Positions 43,082 to 52,687 are shown, numbered from the stretch's first letter. The stretch: DNA of 64,000 bases from UBA1172 sp002457135 (GCA_965660935.1 CBFIBR010000007.1:1-64000), one strand, 5' to 3'. A program made the numbers and translations. The notes: generated by a model from the letters alone, not told the origin.

Positions 43082-43846
43082 CTATTCCTCATCAATCCGG
43101 GTAATCTGAAGCGCATTACCGAGGAAAGACCACCATGAGCCGCCATCACTGCCGCTATCCCGAGGGGCCGGGGCCGGAGTGGTATCAGGTTCGGCGGTCC
43201 CGGTGACAGGATCGGGGGCTGGCCGGGTCTCAGCCTCAGCGATGCGGGCGCTGGTTTCAGCAAGGTCAGCTTCCAGTTGGTCGAGCCGCGCGATCAGGGC
43301 CGGGTCAATATCACCGGATCTGGGGGCATCAGCCTTGATCTGGTCCAATGCCGTGGTGAGACCGGCCAGCCCTTCTTCAAGTGATTGCAGCCGGGTTGAC
43401 AGGCGTTGTTCGAGCGCGGTGAGGTCATCGGCGGTGTTGGCACTGGACAGCGTGGCGATCGCCGCTTCATTCTGCGACAGACGCTGTTGCAATGCCAACC
43501 GCGCCATCTCGCTATCCACAAGGCTGCTGGCCAGCCGCCGGTTTTCCAGCGCGGTGTACCCGGCGACCCCTGCGGCAATCAGGCCAATAACCAGCGCGGC
43601 CAGAACAAGGGCCGGTGGCCGTGAAGGGGTGGCCGTTTCGGGGGCAGAACCGGGCCGGGCCGTATCCTCGCCTGAGTTAGCCTTATTGCCCCTATCACTA
43701 AAGGAAGTGTCTTTTCGCGGCTGGTCAGGGGCAGGTTCATCCGGCATCACCACCGCCTCACCCTCAATGACGGTTTCCGTCACGGGTTCGGGTGCTTTTT
43801 TCTTCACGCTGTTTCGTGATGGCTGTTTTTTGGCCTTGCTGGTCAT
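43082..43846 (-). CDS. Mitofilin (Mic60)-like membrane protein, short form
   Basis: 254 residues: charged Pro-rich N-terminus, one membrane segment (about 82-100), a coiled coil (about 105-190) and a C-terminal WWSFLGNALQITRID amphipathic segment. This is the alphaproteobacterial Mic60 architecture in its usual place between hemD and hemY, but the protein stops at the membrane-binding helix and lacks the C-terminal mitofilin domain. Mic60 shapes intracytoplasmic membranes. hemY starts three bases after its stop. Confidence 0.78.
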   Translation of the reverse strand: MTSKAKKQPSRNSVKKKAPEPVTETVIEGEAVVMPDEPAPDQPRKDTSFSDRGNKANSGEDTARPGSAPETATPSRPPALVLAALVIGLIAAGVAGYTALENRRLASSLVDSEMARLALQQRLSQNEAAIATLSSANTADDLTALEQRLSTRLQSLEEGLAGLTTALDQIKADAPRSGDIDPALIARLDQLEADLAETSARIAEAETRPAPDPVTGTAEPDTTPAPAPRDSGSDGGSWWSFLGNALQITRIDEE

Positions 43847-43852
43847 GCCTTT

Positions 43853-44605
43853 TTAACCCCTGCCGTCTTTTATCGGGTGATCATGCATGATGGCATCAAT
43901 CGCGGCATCCAGCATGGCTGACCGTTTCGGCTGATCAGCTATTCTGATGGTATGCCAGTCTTCACCGCAAAGTCCAGCCGCCCTCTGGCTGATGGCAATC
44001 ATGGTCATGCCCGCCTGTTTTGCCTCCAGCCCATGGTGGCTCAGCAGCCGGGTGAAATGCTCACCGGCCCGGCCTGAATGCGCCAGCACCACGGCCACTG
44101 CATCATCCCGGATAAGCGACAGCACCTCAGGGGTGAAATCATCAACCGTTGCCGCCTCATAGACCGCCAGCCGTTCTGCCTGGATACCGTGATCATCCAG
44201 CGCACGCTTGATGTTGAACCCGGTATCCACCGCCGAGGCCCAGAGCAGCCTGGGATGATCGCTGAAACCGTCATGGGCGCGGATCATCCCGGTCAGGCCA
44301 TCACCGTCACCCGGGCCGGTGATCACCGTGGTAAAACCAGCCTTGCGGGCCTCGCCCGAGGTGGTGTTGCCGACACAGAAACACGGCAGGCTGAGAAAAC
44401 CGGGATCCCTGATCAGGGCGGCGGCGTGGCGGCTGGTCAGCACCACCCCGTCAAAGCCGCTGGCATCAGGCCATTCCGGCGAAAGCGCGCGGATTTCCAG
44501 CATCGGCGCGCTGATCGCCCTTGCCCCGCGTTGTTCCAGCAAGGTGATATCCCTTGCTGCATCGTCGCGTGGTCGCGTCGTCAGGATGAGGCGAGGTGGA
44601 GCCAC
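43853..44605 (-). CDS. hemD: Uroporphyrinogen-III synthase
   Basis: 250 residues from GTG 44605. Divergent family; recognisable parts are LTTRPRDDA at the start, GVVLTSRHAAALI, and LAVYEA before the second domain with VVLAHSGRAGEHF. It closes hydroxymethylbilane with D-ring inversion. Five bases after hemC, seven before the Mic60-like gene. Confidence 0.88.
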   Translation of the reverse strand: MAPPRLILTTRPRDDAARDITLLEQRGARAISAPMLEIRALSPEWPDASGFDGVVLTSRHAAALIRDPGFLSLPCFCVGNTTSGEARKAGFTTVITGPGDGDGLTGMIRAHDGFSDHPRLLWASAVDTGFNIKRALDDHGIQAERLAVYEAATVDDFTPEVLSLIRDDAVAVVLAHSGRAGEHFTRLLSHHGLEAKQAGMTMIAISQRAAGLCGEDWHTIRIADQPKRSAMLDAAIDAIMHDHPIKDGRG

Positions 44606-44610
44606 GGTGA

Positions 44611-45585
44611 TCAGCCCCCTGTTTCAGCCAGAAACGCCCTTCCGCCAGCCTGTTCGAGCAAATCGCTGGCGAGGCGCTGGCCAAGGGCTGCGGCATCATC
44701 AGCTTGAGCCTCACCGGCGGCGAAGAAAGCCTGGCTGCCATCAGGGCTGAACAACGCCGCCTTCATGGTGAGCCTGTTATCAAATCGGGCCGAGGCACCG
44801 ATCGGGGTGCGGCAGGTTCCATCCAGCGCCGCCAGCAGGGCGCGTTCGGCGGTCAGCTCAATGGCGGTGGGCGGGTGATCCAGCCCTTTCAATGCGGTGA
44901 GGACGGCATCACGCCGGGGGCTGCCATCAGGGGCAAGCGCCTGAACAGCAATCGCCCCCTGACCGGCGGCGGGCAGAAAGATATCTTCAGCAATCGGGTG
45001 GATTTCAGTGGTGCTTATACCCAGCCTGTTCGTCCCAAGCCTGTTCATGCCCGCCATGGCCAGGATGATGGCATCATAATCACCATCGGCCAGTTGCTGG
45101 AGCCGTGAGTTGACGTTGCCCCTCAAGAGGCGTATCCGCAGGTCAGGACGGCGTGATTTGAGCATGGCTGATCGCCGGACCGAGGCTGTCCCCACCACGG
45201 CACCATCGGGCAGATCGTCAATGCGCGGGAACGGGCCGATCAGCGCATCGCGCCTGTCCTCACGCTCCAGAAAAGCGGCGATGATGGTGCCTTCGGCGAA
45301 ATCAGACTCCATGTCCTTGGCGGAATGGACCGCGGCCTCAGCCCGGCCATCGAGCATGGCGGCCTCCAGCGTTTTCACGAACAGCCCCTTGCCGCCCAGC
45401 TCCGCCAGGGAACGGTCCAGCACTTCATCACCGCGTGTCGACAGCGCCTCAATGGCACAGGCGATCTGATCCGGCCCCTGATCCAGTCTGCGGGCAACCT
45501 CATGGGTCTGGGCCATCGCCAGTTGCGATGCCCTGCTGGCCAGCCTGACGGGATTTTCTTTGGAAATTGGCGCGGTTTCAATCAT
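44611..45585 (-). CDS. hemC: Hydroxymethylbilane synthase
   Basis: 324 residues from ATG 45585; ATG 45609 would add eight. LASRASQLAMAQ, STRGDEVLD, the SAKDME substrate loop and the cofactor cysteine in LDGTCRTPIGA are present. Makes hydroxymethylbilane from porphobilinogen in the cytoplasm. Divergent from tsaD, the usual alphaproteobacterial arrangement. Confidence 0.95.
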   Translation of the reverse strand: MIETAPISKENPVRLASRASQLAMAQTHEVARRLDQGPDQIACAIEALSTRGDEVLDRSLAELGGKGLFVKTLEAAMLDGRAEAAVHSAKDMESDFAEGTIIAAFLEREDRRDALIGPFPRIDDLPDGAVVGTASVRRSAMLKSRRPDLRIRLLRGNVNSRLQQLADGDYDAIILAMAGMNRLGTNRLGISTTEIHPIAEDIFLPAAGQGAIAVQALAPDGSPRRDAVLTALKGLDHPPTAIELTAERALLAALDGTCRTPIGASARFDNRLTMKAALFSPDGSQAFFAAGEAQADDAAALGQRLASDLLEQAGGRAFLAETGG

Positions 45586-45700
45586 GCCTTTCTTTACCAA
45601 GGGGGCCATGCTTTGGTAAAGGGAAATAGACGGGCTGATGCAATTGGCATCCCTGCCCCCTCATGCCGGTATCGTTGCCGGCAGGAAAAGGAATAACCGC

Positions 45701-46792
45701 GTGACCGATTATATTCTCGGCATCGAAACAAGCTGTGATGAGACTGCGGCCGCGATTGTCGGCAGTGACGGGGCGATCCGCGCCAATATCGTGGCCAGCC
45801 AGATCAGCGAGCATCAGCGCCATGGCGGGGTTGTCCCCGAAGTTGCCGCCCGCGCGCATCTGAGCCAGATCGGCCGTGTCATTGATGAGGCCTTTGCCAC
45901 CGCCGGGATGGACATGACCGGCATCAGCGCGGTTGCGGCCACGGGCGGGCCGGGGCTGATCGGCGGTGTTCTGGTGGGGGCTGTCGCCGCCAAGGCCATG
46001 GCCTTTGGTCAGGGGGTTCCGTTCTATGCCATCAATCACCTTGAGGGCCATGCCCTGTCGGCGCGGCTGACCGAGGGCGTTGAATTTCCCTTCCTCCTCC
46101 TGCTGGTATCGGGTGGCCATACCCAGTTGCTGGAGGTTGTATCACCGGGGCAGTATCACCGCCTTGGCACCACCCTCGATGATGCCGCCGGGGAGGCCTT
46201 TGACAAATCCGCCAAGGTCATGGGGCTGGGCATGCCCGGCGGTCCCGCGATTGAGTCCGCCGCCGCCATGGGGGATGATCGTGCGGTGACCCTGCCGCGC
46301 CCGCTGGCGGGTAAGCCGGGGTGCCATTTTTCCTTTTCGGGCATGAAAACCGCTGTCCTGACGGCGTGGCGCGGGGCGATTGCTGATCTGCCCGAGGGTC
46401 ATGAACGTCAGGCGCGGATTGCTGATCTTGCTGCCTCACTCCAGCGCGCTGTTGGCGATAGTCTGGCTGGCCAGTCTGCCAAGGCCATGGCAATGTTCCG
46501 TGAACGCCATCCCCATCAGCAACAGCCCGGCTTTGTGGTGGCTGGCGGGGTGGCCGCCAATCGCACGATCCGGTCCATGCTGGCGCAAAAGGCCGATGAA
46601 AACGGGTTTGGATTTTTTGCACCGCCGCCTCAGCTTTGCACCGATAATGCTGCTATGATCGCCTGGGCCGCCATGGAACGCCGCAACGCCGGTCTGCCTG
46701 CCGATGGGCTTGATTTTGAGCCGCGACCACGCTGGCCGCTGGACCCTGAGGCTGCACCGCCGCCAGGCCGGAATAACCGGAAGGGGAAGTGA
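45701..46792 (+). CDS. tsaD: tRNA N6-adenosine threonylcarbamoyltransferase
   Basis: 363 residues from GTG 45701, with AAAGGA eight bases upstream; an earlier ATG at 45638 gives a non-conserved extension. ILGIETSCDET opens the ASKHA fold, INHLEGHALSARL contains the metal histidines, and LLVSGGHTQL and VVAGGVAANR are typical. Installs t6A37 on ANN-decoding tRNAs, including tRNA-Thr. gpsA begins four bases after its stop. Confidence 0.95.
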   Translation: MTDYILGIETSCDETAAAIVGSDGAIRANIVASQISEHQRHGGVVPEVAARAHLSQIGRVIDEAFATAGMDMTGISAVAATGGPGLIGGVLVGAVAAKAMAFGQGVPFYAINHLEGHALSARLTEGVEFPFLLLLVSGGHTQLLEVVSPGQYHRLGTTLDDAAGEAFDKSAKVMGLGMPGGPAIESAAAMGDDRAVTLPRPLAGKPGCHFSFSGMKTAVLTAWRGAIADLPEGHERQARIADLAASLQRAVGDSLAGQSAKAMAMFRERHPHQQQPGFVVAGGVAANRTIRSMLAQKADENGFGFFAPPPQLCTDNAAMIAWAAMERRNAGLPADGLDFEPRPRWPLDPEAAPPPGRNNRKGK

Positions 46793-46796
46793 ACTA

Positions 46797-47822
46797 TTGA
46801 CCGATCCTGAAACCTATAAAAACAGCCGGGACAACATCCGGGATAACAACCGGGATAACAGCCCGATTGCCGTTCTGGGTGGCGGGGCATGGGGCAGTGC
46901 GCTGGCCTCTGCCCTTGCTGCGCGTGGTCATGAAACCCGCATCTGGGTGCGGCGCGATGATCATGCCGCTGCCCTCACCGGCGGGGTATCACCGGTGCTT
47001 GATATGGCTATTGCTGCACCGAGTCTGGCCACCACCGATGCCGCCGCCGTGCTGGATGGTGCCGGGATGGTGCTGGCGGTGCTGCCGACCTCAGCCACCG
47101 ATGATACCATTGCCATGATCAGGGCAGGGGCCGACCCCGCGATCCCGATTGCCTGGGCCGCCAAGGGGCTGGTGCCGGGGGGTGATGCGCTGATCCCCGA
47201 ACACGCCAGCGCCCATCTGCCGAACCCGGCGGTGATGCTGAGCGGCCCGAGCTTCGCTGATGAGGTAACGGCAGGCAAACCCGCTGCCCTGGTGGCGGCC
47301 AGTCAGGATGATGCCGCCGCCAACGCGGTGGCGATGCGGTTTCACGGCAGCAATATCCGTGTCTACACCAGCAATGATCCGGTCAGTGTTGCTGTGGGTG
47401 GTGCGGTCAAGAACGTCATTGCCATTGCCAGCGGTATCGTCACCGGCATGGGGCTGGGGGATAACGCCAGGGCCGCGCTCATCACACGGGGGCTGGCGGA
47501 AACCACGCGGTTTGCGCTGGCGCTTGGCGGGCAGCGTGAAACCCTCTTCGGGCTGGCCGGTCTGGGTGACATGGTGCTGACCTGTTCGGGCGCGCATTCA
47601 CGCAATTTCGCCTTTGGCCTTGCCCTCGCAGAGGGCGGTGATACCCCGGCCAAACTGGCCGAGGGCAAGCATTCGGCTGCGGTGATCCTGCGCCGGGCTG
47701 CCCGCCTCAAGGTCGATATGCCGATCACCGAGGCGGTGGCGCGGGTGCTGATCGACGGTGCTGATATCAGGGCTGAGATCAACCGGCTGCTGCAACGCCC
47801 TGTTGACAGCGAATGGGGCTGA
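46797..47822 (+). CDS. gpsA: Glycerol-3-phosphate dehydrogenase [NAD(P)+]
   Basis: 341 residues from TTG 46797, preferred because AAGGGGAAG lies about seven bases upstream and no in-frame ATG stands near the conserved start. NAD motif AVLGGGAWGSALA; LSGPSFADEV, GGAVKNVIAIASG and the GLGDMVLTC motifs are intact. Makes sn-glycerol-3-P for phospholipids. The N-terminal 20 residues are an added low-complexity NxRD repeat encoded by a 12-bp tandem repeat. Confidence 0.93.
   Translation: MTDPETYKNSRDNIRDNNRDNSPIAVLGGGAWGSALASALAARGHETRIWVRRDDHAAALTGGVSPVLDMAIAAPSLATTDAAAVLDGAGMVLAVLPTSATDDTIAMIRAGADPAIPIAWAAKGLVPGGDALIPEHASAHLPNPAVMLSGPSFADEVTAGKPAALVAASQDDAAANAVAMRFHGSNIRVYTSNDPVSVAVGGAVKNVIAIASGIVTGMGLGDNARAALITRGLAETTRFALALGGQRETLFGLAGLGDMVLTCSGAHSRNFAFGLALAEGGDTPAKLAEGKHSAAVILRRAARLKVDMPITEAVARVLIDGADIRAEINRLLQRPVDSEWG
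46821..46868. repeat. 12-bp tandem repeat at the gpsA 5' end
   Basis: Four consecutive 12-base units starting AACAGCCGGGAC, AACATCCGGGAT, AACAACCGGGAT and a diverged AACAGCCCGATT. They encode N-x-R-D three times, in frame, ahead of the Rossmann fold. Confidence 0.9.
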
Positions 47823-47879
47823 GTTTCAAATAAACCCGTCACCTGAACCACGCCATCACCCGAAGTATAAGGAGCATCC

Positions 47880-48299
47880 ATGCAGTACTGGCTTTTGAAA
47901 TCCGAACCCAACACCTGGTCATGGGATGATCAGGTCAACAAAGGCGATGAGGGCGAAGGCTGGGATGGTGTCCGCAACTATCAGGCCTCCAACAACATGA
48001 AGGCCATGCAAATCGGTGATCTTGCCTTTTTCTATCATTCGGTCAATGAGAAACGGATTGTCGGTATTGTTGAGGTGATCGAACTCTATCACCCTGACCC
48101 GACCGATGCTTCCGGCCGTTTCGGGATGGTCACGGTCAAGGCCATCTGCCCGGTCAAGACCCCGGTTACCCTGGCTGAGATCAAGGCCAATCCGGCCCTG
48201 GCCGAAATCGCGCTGGTCAGGCAGTCACGACTGTCGGTGCTGCCGGTTACCCCCGATCACTGGGCCGAATTGATGAGGATGGCTGAAACCAGTCTGTAG
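47880..48299 (+). CDS. EVE domain protein
   Basis: 139 residues, AAGGAG before ATG 47880. MQYWLLKSEPNTWSWDDQ, WDGVRNYQASNNM, GDLAFFYHS and ERI(V)GIVEV are EVE-fold motifs. EVE domains bind modified bases such as 5-methylcytosine derivatives in DNA or modified RNA. The place after tsaD-gpsA is conserved in alphaproteobacteria; the ligand is unknown. Confidence 0.9.
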   Translation: MQYWLLKSEPNTWSWDDQVNKGDEGEGWDGVRNYQASNNMKAMQIGDLAFFYHSVNEKRIVGIVEVIELYHPDPTDASGRFGMVTVKAICPVKTPVTLAEIKANPALAEIALVRQSRLSVLPVTPDHWAELMRMAETSL

Positions 48300-48347
48300 A
48301 AACCTGAAACCAGATTTACACAATCTAGGCTTAGGTATCAGCCAGAT

Positions 48348-48737
48348 TTAGGTATCGGTTTTGGACTGCTCGTTCTTTTCACGGAAAATGAAAATCAGGT
48401 TGCGGGCATAGATCAGCAGCCCCAGCCCCTGACCGCAGATGATCACCGGGTCCTGTCGCCAGATGGCGTAAAGCAGCAGGACCATGCCGCCGCCAATCGA
48501 AAAATACCAGAACATCACCGGGATGACGCTTCGTTTCGCGCCTTCGGAAGTGATCCACTGAACGATAAAGCGCATCGCGAACAGCAGCTGGCCACCGAAC
48601 CCGACCGCAATCATCACCGTTTCGGGTTGCTGGGGCAGGGTTTCAGGCAGAAACGGAAAGAGATAGACAAGGCCCGTTGAAACAGCAACGGCGACGTTTT
48701 CAATCCCTGCCGAAAGACCGCGTATCAGTTCAACCAT
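48348..48737 (-). CDS. LAB_N domain membrane protein
   Basis: 129 residues, about four membrane segments, with FGGQLLFAMRFIVQWITSE and PVMFWYFSIGGG, the lipid A biosynthesis N-terminal (LAB_N) signature. In larger proteins this domain precedes glycosyltransferase domains; stand-alone forms often accompany DPM1-like GT2 and GT39 genes as here. Start overlaps the GT2 stop by eight bases. Confidence 0.85.
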   Translation of the reverse strand: MVELIRGLSAGIENVAVAVSTGLVYLFPFLPETLPQQPETVMIAVGFGGQLLFAMRFIVQWITSEGAKRSVIPVMFWYFSIGGGMVLLLYAIWRQDPVIICGQGLGLLIYARNLIFIFREKNEQSKTDT

Positions 48738-49527
48738 GATGTTCTGTTACTTCCAGTTGTTTTGGCTTGCGCCGAATTAACCACATCACGCCGATAATGT
48801 CACTGATGCCAACCATCAGCCGGTCAAGGGTCCGGTATTTGGACTGGCCCATGGTGCGGGCCGCATGGCTGACAGGCATGGCGACAACGGTTGCCCCTTC
48901 ACGCCGCGCCAATGGTGCCATGAAACGGTGCATGTGATTGAAATACGGCAGGCGGAGATAAAGCTCACGATCAAAGACCTTGGTGGCACAGCCGGTATCG
49001 GGGTGATTGTCCTGCAGGATCAGGCGGCGGACCTTGCGCGCAAAGATGGAGGCATAACGCTTGCTGAACCCGTCCTGACGCTTTGCCCTGAACCCGGCCG
49101 CCATGACGAGACCCGGGCGATGGTCATGGACAGCCGCTTCGAGGTCAGCCAGATCACCCGGCGGGTTCTGGCCATCACCATCAAGCGTGGCAATCAGCGG
49201 GGCGCGGGCCGCCATGATGCCGCTCCTCAATGCCTGGCTCTGGCCAGCGCGTTCGGAATGGGTCAGCACCCTCAGGCAATCGATGCGTTGTTGCAGGCTG
49301 GCCAGCTCATCGGCGCTGCCATCCGTGCTGCAATCATTGACGTAGATAATCTCTATGGCGCGGCCGGAAAAGGTTTCCCTGATCCCCTCAACCAGCGGGG
49401 TGATGTTGCCTTCTTCGTTGAGTACCGGAACAACAATGCTGATTTCAGGACTGGATTGCTGGGTCTTTGGTCTGGCACTGGCCTTGCGGCGTGTTGCCTT
49501 GGGGGATTTCATATCCGGACTCATCAT
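48730..49527 (-). CDS. Family 2 glycosyltransferase (DPM1/ArnC-like)
   Basis: 265 residues; two nearby ATG codons. GT-A fold: ISIVVPVLNEEGNI, YVNDCSTDGS, LDGDGQNPP (metal DxD), and DTGCATKVFDRE. No membrane segments, unlike ArnC. Likely transfers a sugar from a nucleotide donor to undecaprenyl phosphate, supplying the GT39 protein upstream. Coupled to the LAB_N gene by overlap. Confidence 0.88.
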   Translation of the reverse strand: MMSPDMKSPKATRRKASARPKTQQSSPEISIVVPVLNEEGNITPLVEGIRETFSGRAIEIIYVNDCSTDGSADELASLQQRIDCLRVLTHSERAGQSQALRSGIMAARAPLIATLDGDGQNPPGDLADLEAAVHDHRPGLVMAAGFRAKRQDGFSKRYASIFARKVRRLILQDNHPDTGCATKVFDRELYLRLPYFNHMHRFMAPLARREGATVVAMPVSHAARTMGQSKYRTLDRLMVGISDIIGVMWLIRRKPKQLEVTEHHG

Positions 49528-49565
49528 TTGTTATTGTTTTGTCTTACTCTCAGCCACCGCTTGCG

Positions 49566-51272
49566 TCAATCAGCGGCGCGGTAGAATTCAAGCTCCACCC
49601 GCTTGCCACGAGACGCATTATAGCCGTTCACCTGACCGGCCTGGCTGACCGCAATACCGGCCGTGGCGGCGGTTTCGAGGAACTCCGCCTCAGCGCGTTT
49701 TTCGACAATGGCCAGACCGTTGGGGGCCTCGGCCAGAAACAGCGCGACTTCGGGTGCGCTGAAGAGCAGCGTATCGGTGCCAAGGCTGAACACCATCGAC
49801 GGCTCATGATAACCCGCCACCGCGATGCTATCCACTGGCTCCTCCAATGATGCAATCGCTGATTTCAGGCGCGGGGCGATATGCATGTCGCTCAGCGATG
49901 GCAGTACCCCGCCAAACACCGCCGCATGAAAACCGCTGGCGGTGACAGCGATCAGCAGCAGAACAGCCAGTTTCTGGACCCGCCCCCACCAATAGGCCAG
50001 CCCCGCAACCATCACCGAAAGGATGAAGGCAGTCAGGCCCCATTCCCGGCTGCCGCCCAGATCACTGGCCGCGTAAAGCACCACCACCCCGAGCGAGACT
50101 GAGGCCAGCATGAAAACCCCGTTCCAGCCGATGACCAGCAGGCGCATTGCATCAAGCCCCCTCAGCCAGGGGAATATCCTTGCCCTTAGGGGGCTGCCAT
50201 CAGGGGCCGTGACACTGCGGCGTTTCGGCGGCATCCTGAACTCGATGCCGTAAGCCATGAGCATGGCCAGCGCAGGCATCACCGGCAGGATATAATGCGG
50301 CAGTTTCGTTGGCGTCAACTCAATCACCATCCAGAAGGGCAGAACCCAGCCGAGGAGGAAAATCACCTCCCGGTCACGGCGGCGTTTCAGCACTTCCATG
50401 ATGCCGCGCATCAGGAGCAGGCTGCCGGGCCAGAATGTCAGCACCAGCAGCGCCAGATGTGTCAGCGGCGGCGCGCCATGCGATTCCTGCCCTGACTGGA
50501 TCTTGCTGACCAGATCACCCTTGATGGCGGTGGCCAGAAACACGCCGTCAGTGGCGTGGGTCACCAGGATCACCCAGGGCAGCACCATCACGGTCAGCAC
50601 GATGAACCCCAGCACCGGCCGCAGGAAATAGATCCAGCGCCAGCTGCGTTCACGAAGCGTCAGCACCGCGACCGTGAGGGCGGCGATCAGCGGAGCAATC
50701 GGCCCCTTGATCAGGATAGCCAGCCCCATCGCGGCCCAGAAAACCATGGCCAGTTTTCCCGAAACGTAATCACCGCTCAGCCCCTGATCGTAAATCCGCC
50801 AGAGCGCGATTTGCTGAACCAGTATGGCCGCGCACAGCATGGCATCGGTCTTGGCGAGATGCGCCTCTGCCACCAGCGTCAGGCTGGAAGCCATGAAAAT
50901 ACCGGCGATCAACGCCTGCCTGAAGGGCATCAACTGGCGGGCAAACCCGAAACTCGCCAGCGCGACAATCATGGCCCCCAGCAGGCTTGGCAGACGATAG
51001 CTTGAAATCCTGTCTTCGCCGAGCAGCCTGGCCGATGCTGCCTGCATCCAGTAGATACCGACGGGTTTCTTGGCGCGGAGTTCCTGCTGATAGCGGACTG
51101 TCACCAGATCACCGCTTTCAACCATCTGCTTGCTGGCCTGGGCAAAACGCGATTCATCCCTGTCCATGGGCGGCAGGGTCGACAGGCCCGGCACAAAGGC
51201 AATGATCCCGACAAGGATGACGGCGACAAAGGCCAGCCTGACAGCAAGAGGATGATGAAAAATATCGGTCAC
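49566..51272 (-). CDS. Family 39 (ArnT/PMT-like) lipid-linked sugar transferase
   Basis: 568 residues from GTG 51272, chosen because the ORF upstream would run into the divergent MATE gene. About 12 membrane segments; the first periplasmic loop holds MDRDESRFAQ, with the acidic catalytic residues of the family, and KKPVGIYWMQ follows. GT39 enzymes transfer a sugar from polyprenyl phosphate to lipid A or protein on the periplasmic face. With GT2 and LAB_N it forms a probable envelope-decoration module; acceptor unknown. Confidence 0.85.
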   Translation of the reverse strand: MTDIFHHPLAVRLAFVAVILVGIIAFVPGLSTLPPMDRDESRFAQASKQMVESGDLVTVRYQQELRAKKPVGIYWMQAASARLLGEDRISSYRLPSLLGAMIVALASFGFARQLMPFRQALIAGIFMASSLTLVAEAHLAKTDAMLCAAILVQQIALWRIYDQGLSGDYVSGKLAMVFWAAMGLAILIKGPIAPLIAALTVAVLTLRERSWRWIYFLRPVLGFIVLTVMVLPWVILVTHATDGVFLATAIKGDLVSKIQSGQESHGAPPLTHLALLVLTFWPGSLLLMRGIMEVLKRRRDREVIFLLGWVLPFWMVIELTPTKLPHYILPVMPALAMLMAYGIEFRMPPKRRSVTAPDGSPLRARIFPWLRGLDAMRLLVIGWNGVFMLASVSLGVVVLYAASDLGGSREWGLTAFILSVMVAGLAYWWGRVQKLAVLLLIAVTASGFHAAVFGGVLPSLSDMHIAPRLKSAIASLEEPVDSIAVAGYHEPSMVFSLGTDTLLFSAPEVALFLAEAPNGLAIVEKRAEAEFLETAATAGIAVSQAGQVNGYNASRGKRVELEFYRAAD

Positions 51273-51327
51273 GCGATCAAACGGTCTCGGTTGTTGCTTA
51301 ATATTCCAGATAGGATAAACAGGAACA

Positions 51328-52683
51328 ATGATACCTGATCCCCCATCAACCCCATTCTTTACCCCAGATCGCCGCGCCATGCGAAAGAAAATCTGGCAGC
51401 TGACCCTGCCGGTGATCCTGGCCAATATCACCGTGCCTTTTGTCGGCATGGTCGATACCGCGGTGATGGGGCATTTTGACAGTGCGCATTATATCGGCGC
51501 GGTGGCGATGGGCAGCTTTCTGTTCAGCCTGATCTCCATCAGCTTCGGGTTTTTGCGGATGGCAACAACCGGGCTGGTGGCCCAGTCCCATGGTGCCGAT
51601 GACCGCCCCGGGGTGGTGCTGAATTACCTGCGCGCTGTGGCCATGGCACTGATGCTCGGTGTGCTGATGGTGGTGCTGGCCCAGCCGATCATCATGCTGG
51701 CGCGGCAGTTCCTTTCGGCCAGTGAGCCGGTGCTGGATGGCATGGCGGTCTACATGACGATCGTTGCCTTTGCGGCCCCGGCTGTGTTCCTCAACATGGT
51801 GGGGCTGGGGCTGCTGTTTGGTCTCCAGCGTGTCAACAGCTGCCTTATCCAGCTGGTGGCGATCAACTGCATCAATATTGCCGTAAACCTGATCCTGGTG
51901 ATCGGTCTGGGCATGAAAATCGAAGGCGTGGCCCTGGCCACGGTGCTGGCGCAATACACCGGCACCGGCGTGACGGCCTGGCTGGTGATCAGGGCGGTTG
52001 GTCATCCCCGGGACTGGCCCTGGCCACCGGTGCGGGAGGTTGTCTCGCTTTCGGCACTGGCTGAATATTTCGGTCTTGGCCGTGATCTGACGATCCGCAC
52101 CTTTGGCATCATGCTGGGGGAAATGCTGGTGCTGAATTCTTCGGCCTCGCTCGGGGATGTTGAACTGGCGGCAACCCAGCTCGGTTTCGTGCTGTTCGGG
52201 ATCATCGCCTATGGGCTTGACGGTTTCGCCCATGCCGCCGAAAGCCTGGTGGGGGAGGCTATCGGCCGCCGTGACCGCGCCCGCCTGAAACAAGCGATTG
52301 AGGAAGGCACCATCATGGCCTTTGCCATGGCGGTTGTGTTTGGCGGGATCATTTTTTTTGGTGCCGGCCTGTTCTTCCGCCTGATGACCAGCCTGCCTGA
52401 GGTGCTGATGACGATTGACAGCCTGATCCCCTGGCTTGCCGCGATCCCTGTTATCTCGGTCTTTGCGTTCATGATGGATGGCGTTTTTGTCGGCGCAACC
52501 CGCGCCCGGATCATGCGTGATGCCATGGTCATGTCGGTGGTGGTGTTTATCCCGGCGATCTATTTCGGTCACATGATGTTTGGCCTGCACGGGATCTGGG
52601 CGGCGTTTCTGTTTCTTCTTGGTGTCAGGGGCGGTACACTCTGGCTTCGCCTCGACCGCGTTTATGAAAAGGCCACTGCCTGA
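51328..52683 (+). CDS. MATE family efflux transporter
   Basis: 451 residues, 12 membrane segments in two halves. Begins with IWQLTLPVILANITVPFVGMVDTAVMGH, the MATE/DinF opening; SISFGFLRMATTGLVAQ and YGLDGFAHAAESLVGEAIG are conserved. Exports cationic drugs or metabolites using Na+ or H+. Its start lies 55 bases from the divergent GT39 start. Confidence 0.92.
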   Translation: MIPDPPSTPFFTPDRRAMRKKIWQLTLPVILANITVPFVGMVDTAVMGHFDSAHYIGAVAMGSFLFSLISISFGFLRMATTGLVAQSHGADDRPGVVLNYLRAVAMALMLGVLMVVLAQPIIMLARQFLSASEPVLDGMAVYMTIVAFAAPAVFLNMVGLGLLFGLQRVNSCLIQLVAINCINIAVNLILVIGLGMKIEGVALATVLAQYTGTGVTAWLVIRAVGHPRDWPWPPVREVVSLSALAEYFGLGRDLTIRTFGIMLGEMLVLNSSASLGDVELAATQLGFVLFGIIAYGLDGFAHAAESLVGEAIGRRDRARLKQAIEEGTIMAFAMAVVFGGIIFFGAGLFFRLMTSLPEVLMTIDSLIPWLAAIPVISVFAFMMDGVFVGATRARIMRDAMVMSVVVFIPAIYFGHMMFGLHGIWAAFLFLLGVRGGTLWLRLDRVYEKATA

Positions 52684-52687
52684 TATA

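Noticed and set aside
51346..52590. 414-codon minus-strand ORF opposite the MATE gene
   Set aside because: Low-complexity His/Gln/Asn-rich antisense shadow; no domain features.
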